From contig CAWCPR010000001.1 in NCBI GenBank assembly GCA_963797475.1, forward strand, positions 682,001-746,000: a stretch of 64,000 nucleotides of DNA, in the 5' to 3' direction. A model generated the notes under the pieces. That model searched no databases. It was not told the DNA's origin and saw only the letters and a list, made by a program, of their open reading frames with translations. Positions 29,401-36,949 of this stretch are shown here, in pieces (within the stretch, counting starts at the first letter, position 1; every line of letters begins with the position of its first letter). This DNA is from CAWCPR01 sp963797475 (lineage in GTDB: Bacteria > Chloroflexota > Anaerolineae > Anaerolineales > UBA4823). The position numbers and the translations under genes were made by a program.

Positions 29401-30013
29401 GCAAGCGCGGCTGCAGCTCGGCGAGGATATCCTGGACCCGGTCCAGGTTGCGTTGGGTATTATCCAGCCGGCGGAAAGCCTCTTCGCGGCGGGCGCGATG
29501 TAAACCGGTTCCAGCCGCTTCTTCAAACAACCGGCGTCGTTCTTCGGCCTTGAGTGCCAGGGCGGCGTCCACCAATCCCTGGCCGATTACGGTATAGGTC
29601 CGTTCCGCCAGTCCCGATTGGGCTAACAGTTCGGACACGTCTTTCAGGCGCACGCGCTGTCCGTTGATCAGGTACTCGTTTTGTCCGTCCCGGTAGGCCC
29701 GCCGGGTGACTGCAACTTCGTTGAAGTCAATTGGCAGCCAGCCATCCTCATTGTTGAATGTAATGGTGGCAGAAGCCATTCCCGCTCTTGGCCGGTGTTC
29801 TGAACCGGAAAAAATCATGTCCTCGGTCTTTTTGCCACGCAGCAGACTGTAGGATTGCTCGCCCAATACCCATCGCAGACTATCGGCAATGTTGGATTTT
29901 CCGCTGCCATTTGGCCCGACGATGGCCGTGATCCGGTCTGAGAATTCAAACAGAGTCCGGCTCGCGAACGTTTTATAACCATGCAGCTCGAGAGATCGTA
30001 GATGGGAAATCAT
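26408..30013 (-). CDS. smc: Chromosome segregation SMC ATPase
   Basis: Chromosome condensation and segregation protein of 1201 residues. N-terminal ABC half with Walker A GPNGSGKSNIADSLRWVLGE; long coiled coil (about 165-510); hinge region (about 520-650) with glycines; second coiled coil (to about 1000); and a C-terminal half with signature LLSGGERSLTATALVFALL and Walker B PFCVLDEVDAMLDE. Complete and normal in length. Last gene of the moaC-to-smc minus-strand run, 87 bases after rnc. Confidence 0.97.
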   Translation of the reverse strand: MISHLRSLELHGYKTFASRTLFEFSDRITAIVGPNGSGKSNIADSLRWVLGEQSYSLLRGKKTEDMIFSGSEHRPRAGMASATITFNNEDGWLPIDFNEVAVTRRAYRDGQNEYLINGQRVRLKDVSELLAQSGLAERTYTVIGQGLVDAALALKAEERRRLFEEAAGTGLHRARREEAFRRLDNTQRNLDRVQDILAELQPRLRSLERQARRAQEYEQVKADLRVLLREWYGFHWHRALNEVSETREVARIREEVLNQAREEQASIEKKLANLRERLQVLRASLNSWHRQMAQLHTRRETTSRGLAVADERLHSLDQQQRSAQDELSRLEDELELNSDRFTTAEVDLERLKVELQEARGQSEAAREALRARQASRLQAEEQVQSARQALSSRIERQGALQARSRERAAAIERDQEALAAAGRAVDDAKLQLRAAQERHQSARQASRVADSTLQAVEMKLQAHLREVDRIEKQRKDAYDLRSTAAADSARLNAQLEVIDQAERALVGYGEGTRLLLLAARQKSLSGARGALNAYLDVAAEYETAIAAALGDYLDAVLLEDAPEKALDMLEQGAARGVLLPMRSLKPLTALSSPGGDGVLGVAADLVRTVPELRPAVDLLLGQVLVVRDRAAAGLALKGQPESARAVTLDGEVFLSSGPIMRAKPGGRDGNPTVLSRQRQRLELQQAFDRSQEKVKRLQEGLEKLEADRSLLEIQGEKLRQEQRTARKSQGQTALAFNQAGQAVAQETRQAQWHEEQRQRLQNGINQAEVDGRGMAEEIERLQDELSSARELLREKNAGLSSLGLEEFQSQVTYWDTLAAVAEKALENGATRLRERQSTLEKARQARARLQARTGELEAAFEFQNAEKANLRLAEAQIGEEIDALRVLMEPAEIELEGLEKDQDNFQGVEAAARQALSKAEHNHAQARINLARRQEALETLRHRVEDDFGLVVFEYNEDVSGPTPLPLEGMVEQLPVVNQISPEVEDALRRQRTQLRRMGAINPEAQVEYQEVKQRVAFLTEQVADLEKAEMDVRQVIAELDDLMQREFRKTFEAVAAEFKVIFSRLFGGGMASLVLTDPDDLTETGIDIDARLPGRRTQGLSLLSGGERSLTATALVFALLKISPTPFCVLDEVDAMLDEANVGRFSELLRELSENTQFVIVTHNRNTVQVADIIYGVTMGRDSSSQILSLKLDEVSQVVA

Positions 30014-30100
30014 ACGGTTGAAAGTCTTAATAAACTGAGTTGGCGATTATTGAAATGGGTCAAATTCTCACCATTGGAGGTGGACTGTATCCTTGTCCTC

Positions 30101-30820
30101 TCATTCGATTTCAAAGGAGTGCAAGGCCTGGCGAGCAGCCACTTTTGCCGCGGATTGTTTGCTGTGCCCGGTGCCACGCCCTTGCGTCCGCCCGTTGACC
30201 AGGACTTCCACTTCAAAGGTTTTATCGTGCTCTGGGCCGGTCGATGCAACCGTGTGGTATATCGGCGGGCCATAACCCTGGGATTGGACCCACTCTTGCA
30301 ATATGCTTTTTGGATCTTGATCTTTATGGCCAGCCAGAATGGTAGAAGAAGCCGGCTCCAGCAGCGGCTCGACAAATTCGCGGACAGCCAGCAAGCCGGC
30401 GTTCAAATACAGTGCGCCAATCAAGGCTTCAAATGTGCCGCAAAGAAGCGCCAGGCGGCTTCGCCCGCCGCCTTCATCTTCACCTTTTCCCAGACGCATC
30501 GCGGCTCCCAGGTCGATCATTTTCGCAAACGAAGCCAGTTGTTCGGTGCGCACCAACGCCGAGCGTAAGCGTGTCAGCTCGCCTTCGGCCATCTCGGGAA
30601 AATGATTATAAAGCCAGGCTCCAACAAGGAAATCCAGAATAGCATCGCCCAGAAATTCGAGGCGCTCATTATCCTCCAAAGCTTCTGAATGTTCATTGAG
30701 ATAAGAGCGATAAGTCAGGGCTCGACTAAGCAGCGAGTAATCGCTAAAAGGCAATCCCAATCGATGAGCGAACTTCTTGGGGTTTTCGACTTCCGAGCCT
30801 CCCCGCGTTGAGTGGTCCAT
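30101..30820 (-). CDS. rnc: Ribonuclease III
   Basis: Double-strand-specific endonuclease for rRNA and mRNA processing, 239 residues. The signature NERLEFLGDAILDFLVG (with E55 and D59) is in the N-terminal nuclease domain. The second acidic cluster appears around DTFEALIGALYL-type sequence (GTFEALIGALYLNAG). A double-stranded RNA-binding domain forms the C terminus (about 165-238). GGGAGG precedes the ATG by about 10 bases. The 149-base gap to fabF holds two hairpins that may be its own processing sites. Confidence 0.96.
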   Translation of the reverse strand: MDHSTRGGSEVENPKKFAHRLGLPFSDYSLLSRALTYRSYLNEHSEALEDNERLEFLGDAILDFLVGAWLYNHFPEMAEGELTRLRSALVRTEQLASFAKMIDLGAAMRLGKGEDEGGGRSRLALLCGTFEALIGALYLNAGLLAVREFVEPLLEPASSTILAGHKDQDPKSILQEWVQSQGYGPPIYHTVASTGPEHDKTFEVEVLVNGRTQGRGTGHSKQSAAKVAARQALHSFEIE

Positions 30821-30848
30821 GTGAACTTACCTCCCAGAACTCAGGGAG

Positions 30849-30948
30849 CGCCAAATACCCCACCCCCATGGTCGAGTATCTGGCGATCCATCAGTTCCTG
30901 ACAAGAATTTGGCGATGCGTGGCTTGCCTCCATAACAGCTCACGCATC
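30849..30948 (-). promoter_or_regulatory. Two hairpins in the fabF-rnc intergenic RNA
   Basis: On the minus strand, GATGCGTG pairs with CACGCATC (30914-30948). Nearer rnc, CGCCAGATAC pairs with GTATTTGGCG through one G-U wobble (30849-30885). The wobble is favourable only on the minus strand, which suggests selection on that RNA. RNase III in other bacteria cleaves its own leader; that role here is inference. Confidence 0.45.
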
Positions 30949-30969
30949 ATTTTTCAGACATGACCCGTG

Positions 30970-32208
30970 TTAATTGTATTTGCAAATAGCCAGGACTGCG
31001 TTGTGGCCTCCAAATCCAAATGCATTGCTGATGGCCGCATCTACGCTAAGTTCGCGCGCCTGGTTTGGCACGTAATCCAAATCACATAATGGATCTGGCT
31101 CCTGGTAATGGATGGTCGGGGGAATGACATTTTCTCGCACCGCTTGCACGCAGAATATGGCTTCCAAACCGCCGGTCGCGCCCATGATATGGCCTGTCAT
31201 TGATTTCGTCGATGAGACGGGTATATTATAAGCCCTGTCGCCGAAAGCGGCCTTAATTGCCAGTGTTTCAGAGAGATCGTTCAGCTCAGTGGCGGTGCCG
31301 TGGGCATTGATATAATCGACATCTTCCAAATTGAGACCCGCTGCTTCAATCGCTTTCCGCATGGCGTAAGCCCCGCCGGCCCCATCGTCAGAAGGGGCTG
31401 TAATATGAAAAGCGTCTGCGCTCGCGCCGTAGCCTCCCAGTACCGCCAGGATCTCAGCGCCGCGCGCCCTGGCATGGCTCTCCCGCTCCAGCACCAGCAG
31501 CGCGGCTCCCTCGCCCATGACCAACCCATCCCGATTGCGATCGAAGGGCTGGGGGGTCATCGAGTAGTCCTCGTTCCGCCTGGACATAGCTCCCAGCCGG
31601 TCGAACGCGCCAACTCCGACCGGCGTAATTGTAGCCTCCGCGCCGCCGGCGATAACGACGTCGACCATCCCTGAACGCAGCATCATCCAGGCTACGCCGA
31701 TACCGTCAGCGCTCGATGCACAGGCGGAAGCCACGGAAAATGCGGGACCTTTGAAACCGTAATCGATGGTCAATATACCGGATGCTCCATTCGCCATCAA
31801 CATGGGGATGGCAAAAGGGCTCATCCGCCGCGGGCCTTCGTGCGCCTCAGTGATCACTGCCTCGGCGAAGGTGCTAACTCCTCCTATCGCCGAGGAGACG
31901 ATTACTGCAATCCGCCCGGCATTCTCTTCTGTCACTTGCAAACCCGATTGGCCCATCGCCTCTTGAGCGGCAGCCGTAGCAAACTGCTCAAAACGGTCGC
32001 GCCGGCGCACTTCCCGGGCTGCCATATAATTTTCTGGCTTGAAGTTTTTAATTTCACATGCGATTTTCACCTGGAAATTCGAAGTGTCAAAAGCGGTTAT
32101 ACGCCCGACCCCTGAAACCCCGTTCACTGCGTTTTCCCAGGCCTCTTTAACCGTGAGCCCTAATGGGCTGACCGCTCCGACGCCGGTTATGACGACGCGT
32201 TCTTGCAT
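30970..32208 (-). CDS. fabF: Beta-ketoacyl-ACP synthase II
   Basis: Condensing enzyme of fatty-acid elongation, 412 residues. The thiolase-fold triad is visible: C163 in SACASSADGIG, the histidine in NAHGTATELND, and the histidine in KSMTGHIMGATGG. The C-terminal NAFGFGGHNAVL is typical. TTAGGAGGAAACC gives a strong ribosome-binding site. It is placed between thrC and rnc; no acyl carrier protein gene is found nearby, although acpP commonly neighbours fabF. Confidence 0.96.
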   Translation of the reverse strand: MQERVVITGVGAVSPLGLTVKEAWENAVNGVSGVGRITAFDTSNFQVKIACEIKNFKPENYMAAREVRRRDRFEQFATAAAQEAMGQSGLQVTEENAGRIAVIVSSAIGGVSTFAEAVITEAHEGPRRMSPFAIPMLMANGASGILTIDYGFKGPAFSVASACASSADGIGVAWMMLRSGMVDVVIAGGAEATITPVGVGAFDRLGAMSRRNEDYSMTPQPFDRNRDGLVMGEGAALLVLERESHARARGAEILAVLGGYGASADAFHITAPSDDGAGGAYAMRKAIEAAGLNLEDVDYINAHGTATELNDLSETLAIKAAFGDRAYNIPVSSTKSMTGHIMGATGGLEAIFCVQAVRENVIPPTIHYQEPDPLCDLDYVPNQARELSVDAAISNAFGFGGHNAVLAICKYN

Positions 32209-32221
32209 GGTTTCCTCCTAA

Positions 32222-33319
32222 CTAATCGCGCGATTTAAACCCGGAGCCGGTCAACACCACTGCGACCGGATCGGGGAGCAATTCTGCAACTTGCGCGAAA
32301 GCATTCCACACGATCGCCGAAGTTGGCTCAACGTAAAACCCCAATCGAGCTAATTGGTCGCGTCCGGGCAATATCTTTTCCTCTTCGACTGCCAGGATCA
32401 GACCTTCGCTGGCCGCAACCATCTGCAAAACGGCGTCACCGCGCACCGGGTAGCGGACGCGCACCCCTTCTGCAAGTGTTTGCTGCTCCGTTACCCAACC
32501 CAGGCCGGCAGCGCCATATTTAAATACCGCCCAAAGCGGCGCACAGGCCAGCGCCTGCACGCCTACCAATTTTGGTATTTGTTCGATCACGCCGGATTGC
32601 GCCAAAGCCTGGAAACCGCGACCGATGGCAAGCAGCAGGTTCCCCTGACCGGCAGGCGCGATCACCGTCCCGGGAGCCTCACCAATCTGGTCGACTATTT
32701 CATAGGCGATGGTGGCGTACCCGGGTAAACCGACCGGCAAATAAGCATGGCTGGCATAGATCGCCCCCTGGTCGGCAGCGCGGCGCACCGCTTCGGCTGT
32801 GTTAGAACGCGGCCCGAGTATTCTAACAATCTCAGCGCCGTAGGCCTCGATTTGGAAGCGCTTTGGACCTGAAGCGTAATCCGGTACAAAAATGCGCGCT
32901 TTTATTCCCGCCCGGGCGGCATAAGCGGCAAAAGAAGCGCCAGCGTTCCCGGAGGAGTCTTCAACGGCCTCCGTCACAGAGCGGCTTCGCAGAAAACTGA
33001 CCAACGACGCTGAACCCCTGTCCTTGAATGAACCCGTTGGATTCAGATACTCCAGTTTGAACGCAACCCGGCGGCCAAAGGCTTGCCCCCAAATGAGCGG
33101 CGTCAACCCTTCCCCCAGGTAAACCGGTTCGGCGTCCGGGGGTAATCCTAACCAAGGAGAGTAACGCCACATGCCAGGCGCCTTGGCCCGGATTTGAGTG
33201 GGGTCGTAAGCCGGCAGGCCCTCGATATCAAAAATCCCGCCGCATTTCGGACAGTGGTAGGGAATTCCCTGGTCTGGGTATGGCTGGTGGCAGTTGCTAC
33301 AACGTATGTCAGTCATCAT
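32222..33319 (-). CDS. thrC: Threonine synthase
   Basis: PLP enzyme converting O-phosphohomoserine to threonine. 365 residues from ATG 33319; the frame is open to 33349, and a second ATG at 33316 is equally possible. A rubredoxin-like zinc ribbon starts the protein (CSNCHQPYP...CPKCGG), followed by the PLP lysine motif NPTGSFKDRGSASLV and SSGNAGASFAAYAARAG. The fold-type-II enzyme is complete. It is 13 bases upstream of fabF, with no obvious pathway link. Confidence 0.88.
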   Translation of the reverse strand: MMTDIRCSNCHQPYPDQGIPYHCPKCGGIFDIEGLPAYDPTQIRAKAPGMWRYSPWLGLPPDAEPVYLGEGLTPLIWGQAFGRRVAFKLEYLNPTGSFKDRGSASLVSFLRSRSVTEAVEDSSGNAGASFAAYAARAGIKARIFVPDYASGPKRFQIEAYGAEIVRILGPRSNTAEAVRRAADQGAIYASHAYLPVGLPGYATIAYEIVDQIGEAPGTVIAPAGQGNLLLAIGRGFQALAQSGVIEQIPKLVGVQALACAPLWAVFKYGAAGLGWVTEQQTLAEGVRVRYPVRGDAVLQMVAASEGLILAVEEEKILPGRDQLARLGFYVEPTSAIVWNAFAQVAELLPDPVAVVLTGSGFKSRD

Positions 33320-33419
33320 TCTCTGGCAACCATCAAACCGTACCGCCAACCCTGGTTAAGTTTGCAATTTTCGTGGGTCCGGCGGAAAATTATTTCCCGA
33401 AATTCGCCCCTGTTGGAAC

Positions 33420-34150
33420 TCACTCGCCAGGCTTTGGAAAGTATTCACCTTCTACCCAGGCTTGACCCTCTGGGCTGACTTCTTTTTTCCATACCGGCAC
33501 AATCTCTTTCAAGCGATCAATCCCATAGCGGGCGGCTTCAAAAACCCCGGTATCGCGATGACCGGCGGTGCAGGCAATCAAAACTGTTGGCGTACCCGGA
33601 TCCAGCCGGCCTATCCGTTGGACGATCGCCACGCCTTCGACATCCGGCCAACGGGCGCGAATTTCATCGGCAACCTGGCGCATTTTTTCTTCCGCCATGG
33701 GTTTGTAGGCTTCGTATTCCAGGTATAAAGTATCGTGTGAATCGCCTCGACTGGTAATCGCTCGCACCATCCCGCTAAACAGGCAGGCTGCGCCGGTCGT
33801 AGGAAGCGTAATTTGCGCCAGCAGCTCGTTGAGATCCAGGGCATCGTTCACAATGGCGAACACAGTTGGGAACTGGGTAACTGCTTCTTCAATCCGCTTC
33901 TGGGAGCCACCACTGACCGGGGGAAACAGCGCAACCTCTGCCCCATTGGGGATGGTGTCGTCATCGAAAGCAAACTCCCGGTTGATCGAAACCAGTGTGG
34001 AGTCGAGCGCAGGTCCAAGGGTTGGAAAGACCTCTTTCAGATTGGCTTTAAGATCGCGAACGCTCGCACTTTCAGGCAGGTCGATAACTGTGTCGCGCTT
34101 CCCGGCGCGCTCTTTAACGTCGCGAAAAACAATACAGTAACTTGATTCAT
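33420..34150 (-). CDS. MoaD-MoaE fusion, molybdopterin synthase (frameshifted as read)
   Basis: Molybdopterin synthase inserts two sulfurs into precursor Z (cPMP). ATG 34150 begins a MoaD sequence (MNQVTVLFFATLK); the continuation ERAGKRDTVIDLPESASV is in the next frame, implying one base missing from the A run at 34113-34115 (T on the plus strand). The restored 243-residue protein runs through the MoaD end FPPVSGG without a stop into MoaE, which has HRDTGVFEAARYGIDRLK and VPVWKKE with its catalytic lysines. The Gly-Gly that must be thiocarboxylated is internal, so cleavage would be needed, as for mycobacterial MoaX. A repeated leader element precedes it. Confidence 0.82.
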
Positions 34151-34168
34151 CCGTGGCAAATCCCTTTA

Positions 34169-34281
34169 CCTATTTTGATGACTCTCTTTTCATCCTTACG
34201 CGTGGTGCGCCACAAGCGCCCGACACTATTGCGTGGCGCGCCGACCACTGGCCTGCGGCCAGTGGCAAAGCGCCCAGCACT
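34169..34281 (-). repeat. Repeated leader element, copy C (double first module; moaD/E)
   Basis: Minus strand. A long first module (34228-34281) has AGTGCTGGGCGCTTTGCC, an inner CTGGCC...GGCCAG hairpin and GGCGCGCCACGC. It is followed directly by a short first module (34169-34227) with AGTGTCGGGCGCTTGTGG, GCGCACCACG and the second hairpin GATGAAAAGAGAGTCATC, then AAAATAGG. It fills the gap between the moaC stop and moaD/E. Confidence 0.8.
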
Positions 34282-34296
34282 TCACCCGCACCTGAT

Positions 34297-34776
34297 TCAT
34301 TCGTTGACGACATCGCCGCTGCGACCCCCATGCTTTTCGACTAAACGAATATTCTGGATGAGCATGGTTTTTTCGGCAGCTTTTGCCATATCGTATACTG
34401 TCAGCGCAGCCACCGAAACGGCAGTCAATGCTTCCATCTCTACACCAGTCTTTCCCACCGTCCGAACAGTGGCAGTAATGCGGACGCCTGGCAATTCTTC
34501 AGCCAACTCAAGGTCTACACGTACCTGTGTCAGTGACAGCGGGTGACAGAGCGGGATTAAATTTGCAGTCTGTTTCGCTGCCATTACGCCGGCAATTTGG
34601 GCTACCGTAAGAACGTCGCCCTTTTTTATCGCCCCGGCCCGCACCAGCTCGAGCGTAGCGGGCAGCATCCTGACCTCGCCTTTTGCAACCGCGACCCGTT
34701 CGGTATCCGGTTTTTCACCGACGTCGACCATACGCGCCCTGCCAGCCTCGTCGATATGAGAAAGCGTCGTTGTCAT
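34297..34776 (-). CDS. moaC: Cyclic pyranopterin monophosphate synthase
   Basis: Works with MoaA to make cPMP, the first step of molybdenum/tungsten cofactor synthesis. 159 residues with the family motifs AAKQTANLIPLCHPL and MEALTAVSVAALTVYDM. It is the first gene of the minus-strand run moaC-moaD/E-thrC-fabF-rnc-smc. Its transcript probably starts at or next to the ATG (TGCTATAAT at 34783-34791). The cofactor is presumably used by the aldehyde oxidoreductase at 57406. Confidence 0.95.
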   Translation of the reverse strand: MTTTLSHIDEAGRARMVDVGEKPDTERVAVAKGEVRMLPATLELVRAGAIKKGDVLTVAQIAGVMAAKQTANLIPLCHPLSLTQVRVDLELAEELPGVRITATVRTVGKTGVEMEALTAVSVAALTVYDMAKAAEKTMLIQNIRLVEKHGGRSGDVVNE

Positions 34777-34782
34777 GCAGAA

Positions 34783-34791
34783 ATTATAGCA
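34783..34791 (-). promoter_or_regulatory. Extended -10 promoter of moaC (leaderless)
   Basis: Minus-strand TGCTATAAT ends six bases before the moaC ATG, placing the start point at the start codon. No ribosome-binding site is present. It is divergent from the ftsY promoter only 30 bases away. Confidence 0.6.
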
Positions 34792-34813
34792 TCAATAGCA
34801 ATTTATTCCCGCA

Positions 34814-34822
34814 TGTTATAAT
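34814..34822 (+). promoter_or_regulatory. Extended -10 promoter of ftsY (leaderless)
   Basis: TGTTATAAT, with the -10 at 34817-34822. The start point falls at about 34829, one or two bases before ATG 34831, and no ribosome-binding site is present. Confidence 0.6.
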
Positions 34823-34830
34823 ACCAGCCC

Positions 34831-35751
34831 ATGGACACCATCTTCAGCAAATGGAAAGCTGGGTTAGCGAAGTCCAGCAAAGCCGCATTCGGACAAATCG
34901 CTTCCTTACTGGGGACTTCGGATATCGAACCCGAAGTCTGGGACGACCTGGAAGCTCTGCTGATCCAGGCAGACCTGGGTATGGAAACTGTCGACGCCAT
35001 CCTGGATGCCCTTGAAGAGCGGGTAGACCGCGAAGGGTACACCAAGATGCACGAGCTCAAAGCAGCCTTGAGAGAAGAGATGCGTAAGCTGCTCATGGAT
35101 CCCCCGCCGCTGGTTCTCAAGCAGCAGCCGACAATCATCCTGGTCGTCGGAGTAAATGGTTCCGGAAAGACGACCAGCATCGCCAAGCTGGGCAAACGCT
35201 TCACCCAACAGGGCAGGCGTGTACTACTTGGCGCGGCGGACACCTTCAGGGCCGCCGCGGTAGACCAGCTTGAAATCTGGGCGGACCGGCTGGATTTGCC
35301 GGTGATCTCTGGCCAACACGGGGGGGATGCCGGCGCAGTGGCTTTTGATGCCGTCCAGGCCGGGATTTCAAGGAAAGCCGATATCGTCTTGATCGACACT
35401 GCCGGACGCTTGCACACGCGCTTTAATTTGATGGAAGAGCTGAAAAAAGTTCACCGCGTTGTAGGAAAAGCCATGCCAGGCGCGCCGCATGAAGTCTGGC
35501 TGGTGATGGACGCCACGACTGGCCAAAATGCTCTCCAGCAGGCGCGCGCCTTCAAAGACATCGTTCACGTCACCGGCGTCATTCTGGCAAAGCTGGATTC
35601 GTCCGCCCGCGGCGGGATGGCTTTTGCCATCCAGCGCGAGCTCAACCTGCCGATCCTGTTCGCTGGCCTGGGAGAGAAACCGGATGACCTGCAGCCCTTC
35701 GATCCAGATGCCTTCGTCGATGGCATACTGGCCGAATTTGACAACATTTAA
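34831..35751 (+). CDS. ftsY: Signal recognition particle receptor FtsY
   Basis: SRP receptor GTPase that docks ribosome-SRP complexes at the membrane, 306 residues. A helical N domain (about 1-95) is followed by the G domain with P-loop GVNGSGKT (107-114), DTFRAAAVDQL, DTAGR and TKLD-type AKLDSSARGG. The acidic A domain is absent, which is the short form common in many Gram-positives and Chloroflexota. The mRNA appears leaderless. prfB follows. Confidence 0.96.
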   Translation: MDTIFSKWKAGLAKSSKAAFGQIASLLGTSDIEPEVWDDLEALLIQADLGMETVDAILDALEERVDREGYTKMHELKAALREEMRKLLMDPPPLVLKQQPTIILVVGVNGSGKTTSIAKLGKRFTQQGRRVLLGAADTFRAAAVDQLEIWADRLDLPVISGQHGGDAGAVAFDAVQAGISRKADIVLIDTAGRLHTRFNLMEELKKVHRVVGKAMPGAPHEVWLVMDATTGQNALQQARAFKDIVHVTGVILAKLDSSARGGMAFAIQRELNLPILFAGLGEKPDDLQPFDPDAFVDGILAEFDNI

Positions 35752-35830
35752 CCCGTCTTCCCAAGAATTGGGGGGAACGCCCCACTATTTTGAGAAGCCG
35801 CAATTGACTTTAGTTTGGGAGTAATCTTTG

Positions 35831-36944
35831 ATGCAAGACTTAATTGATCGCCTGCAAACGTACGAAGAGAGAATCCACAATTTACTGGTGCGTCTTTGAC
35901 TTCGCTGAAAAGGAAAAACTGCTTGAGCAATTAAGTAAAAAGTCCGAAGATCCGGACTTGTGGCAGGATCCGGAGCACGCCCAAAAGGTCATGAAGCGTC
36001 TCTCCGGACTGCGAGACGAAGTGGAGAGCTTCCAATCCCTGCAAGGGCGCATCCGGGACAGCCTGGAGCTTGCACAGCTTGAAGATGAGGGCCTGCAGGG
36101 GGAACTGGAGCGGGAGCTGGAAGCCATCGAGAAGGAAGTGAACCAACGCGAATTTAGCGCCATGCTCTCTGGCGAGTATGATCGCGGCAATGCACTCCTG
36201 GCAGTTCACGCCGGTGCAGGAGGCACGGATTCGCAGGATTGGGCCGAGATGCTGGAGCGTATGTACCTGCGTTGGGCCGAGTTTCACGGGTACAAAACCG
36301 AGATCCTGGACACCACCGAAGGTGAAGAAGCCGGGATTAAAAGCGTGACAATCGCGGTGGACGGGCCGTACGCGTACGGCTACTTGCGGCCCGAGAAAGG
36401 CGTCCACCGGTTAGTCCGGCTTTCTCCCTACGATGCAGCCCACCGCCGTCACACTTCATTCGCCCTGGTGGAAGTCCTTCCGCAGGTGGAAGACGATACC
36501 GCAGTCGAGATCAACCCAAATGACCTGCGGATCGACACGTACCGCTCTGCCGGAGCTGGTGGTCAAAACGTTCAAAAGAACGATACCGCTATCCGCATCA
36601 CCCACATTCCGACCGGAATCGTGGTCACCTGCCAGAACGAGCGCTCTCAAACCCAAAACCGCGAGAACGCCATGCGCGTGCTGCGCGCCCGCTTATTAGA
36701 ATTGAAGCAGGAGGAGCAAGAAGAACAGCTTGCCGAACTGCGGGGTGAATACACCAAAGCCGAATGGGGCAGCCAGATTCGCTCCTACGTCTTGCATCCT
36801 TACCAGATGGTGAAAGACCACCGCACGAATTACGAAGTCGGCAATGCCCAGGCGGTTTTAAACGGAGAGATCGACGGATTCATTGAAGCCTACCTGCGTT
36901 CCAAAATGGGCGAAGGGAAAACCACCTCCCCCGCAAGCACCTGA
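35831..36944 (+). CDS. prfB: Peptide chain release factor 2, with programmed +1 frameshift
   Basis: Recognises UGA/UAA and triggers peptide release. ATG 35831 opens 22 codons (MQDLIDRLQTYEERIHNLLV) and reaches the in-frame stop in CGT CTT TGA C at 35891-35900. Skipping one base continues as DFAEKEKLLEQLSKK. This is the classic RF2 autoregulatory slip site (CTT TGA C), with GGTG just upstream as the only Shine-Dalgarno-like stimulator. The full protein has 370 residues, with the GGQ peptidyl-transferase motif in SAGAGGQNVQKNDTA. GGGAG lies about 10 bases before the ATG. Confidence 0.96.
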
Positions 36945-36949
36945 TCGAT

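Noticed and set aside
26408..30013. Several opposite-strand open frames of 60-240 codons inside smc and other long genes
   Set aside because: They lie wholly antisense to genes with clear family motifs and have no ribosome-binding sites or recognisable domains.
34201..34290. Insertion sequence ends or transposase remnant at the repeat element
   Set aside because: No transposase coding sequence or target duplication is visible; copies stand in leader position in fixed orientation.
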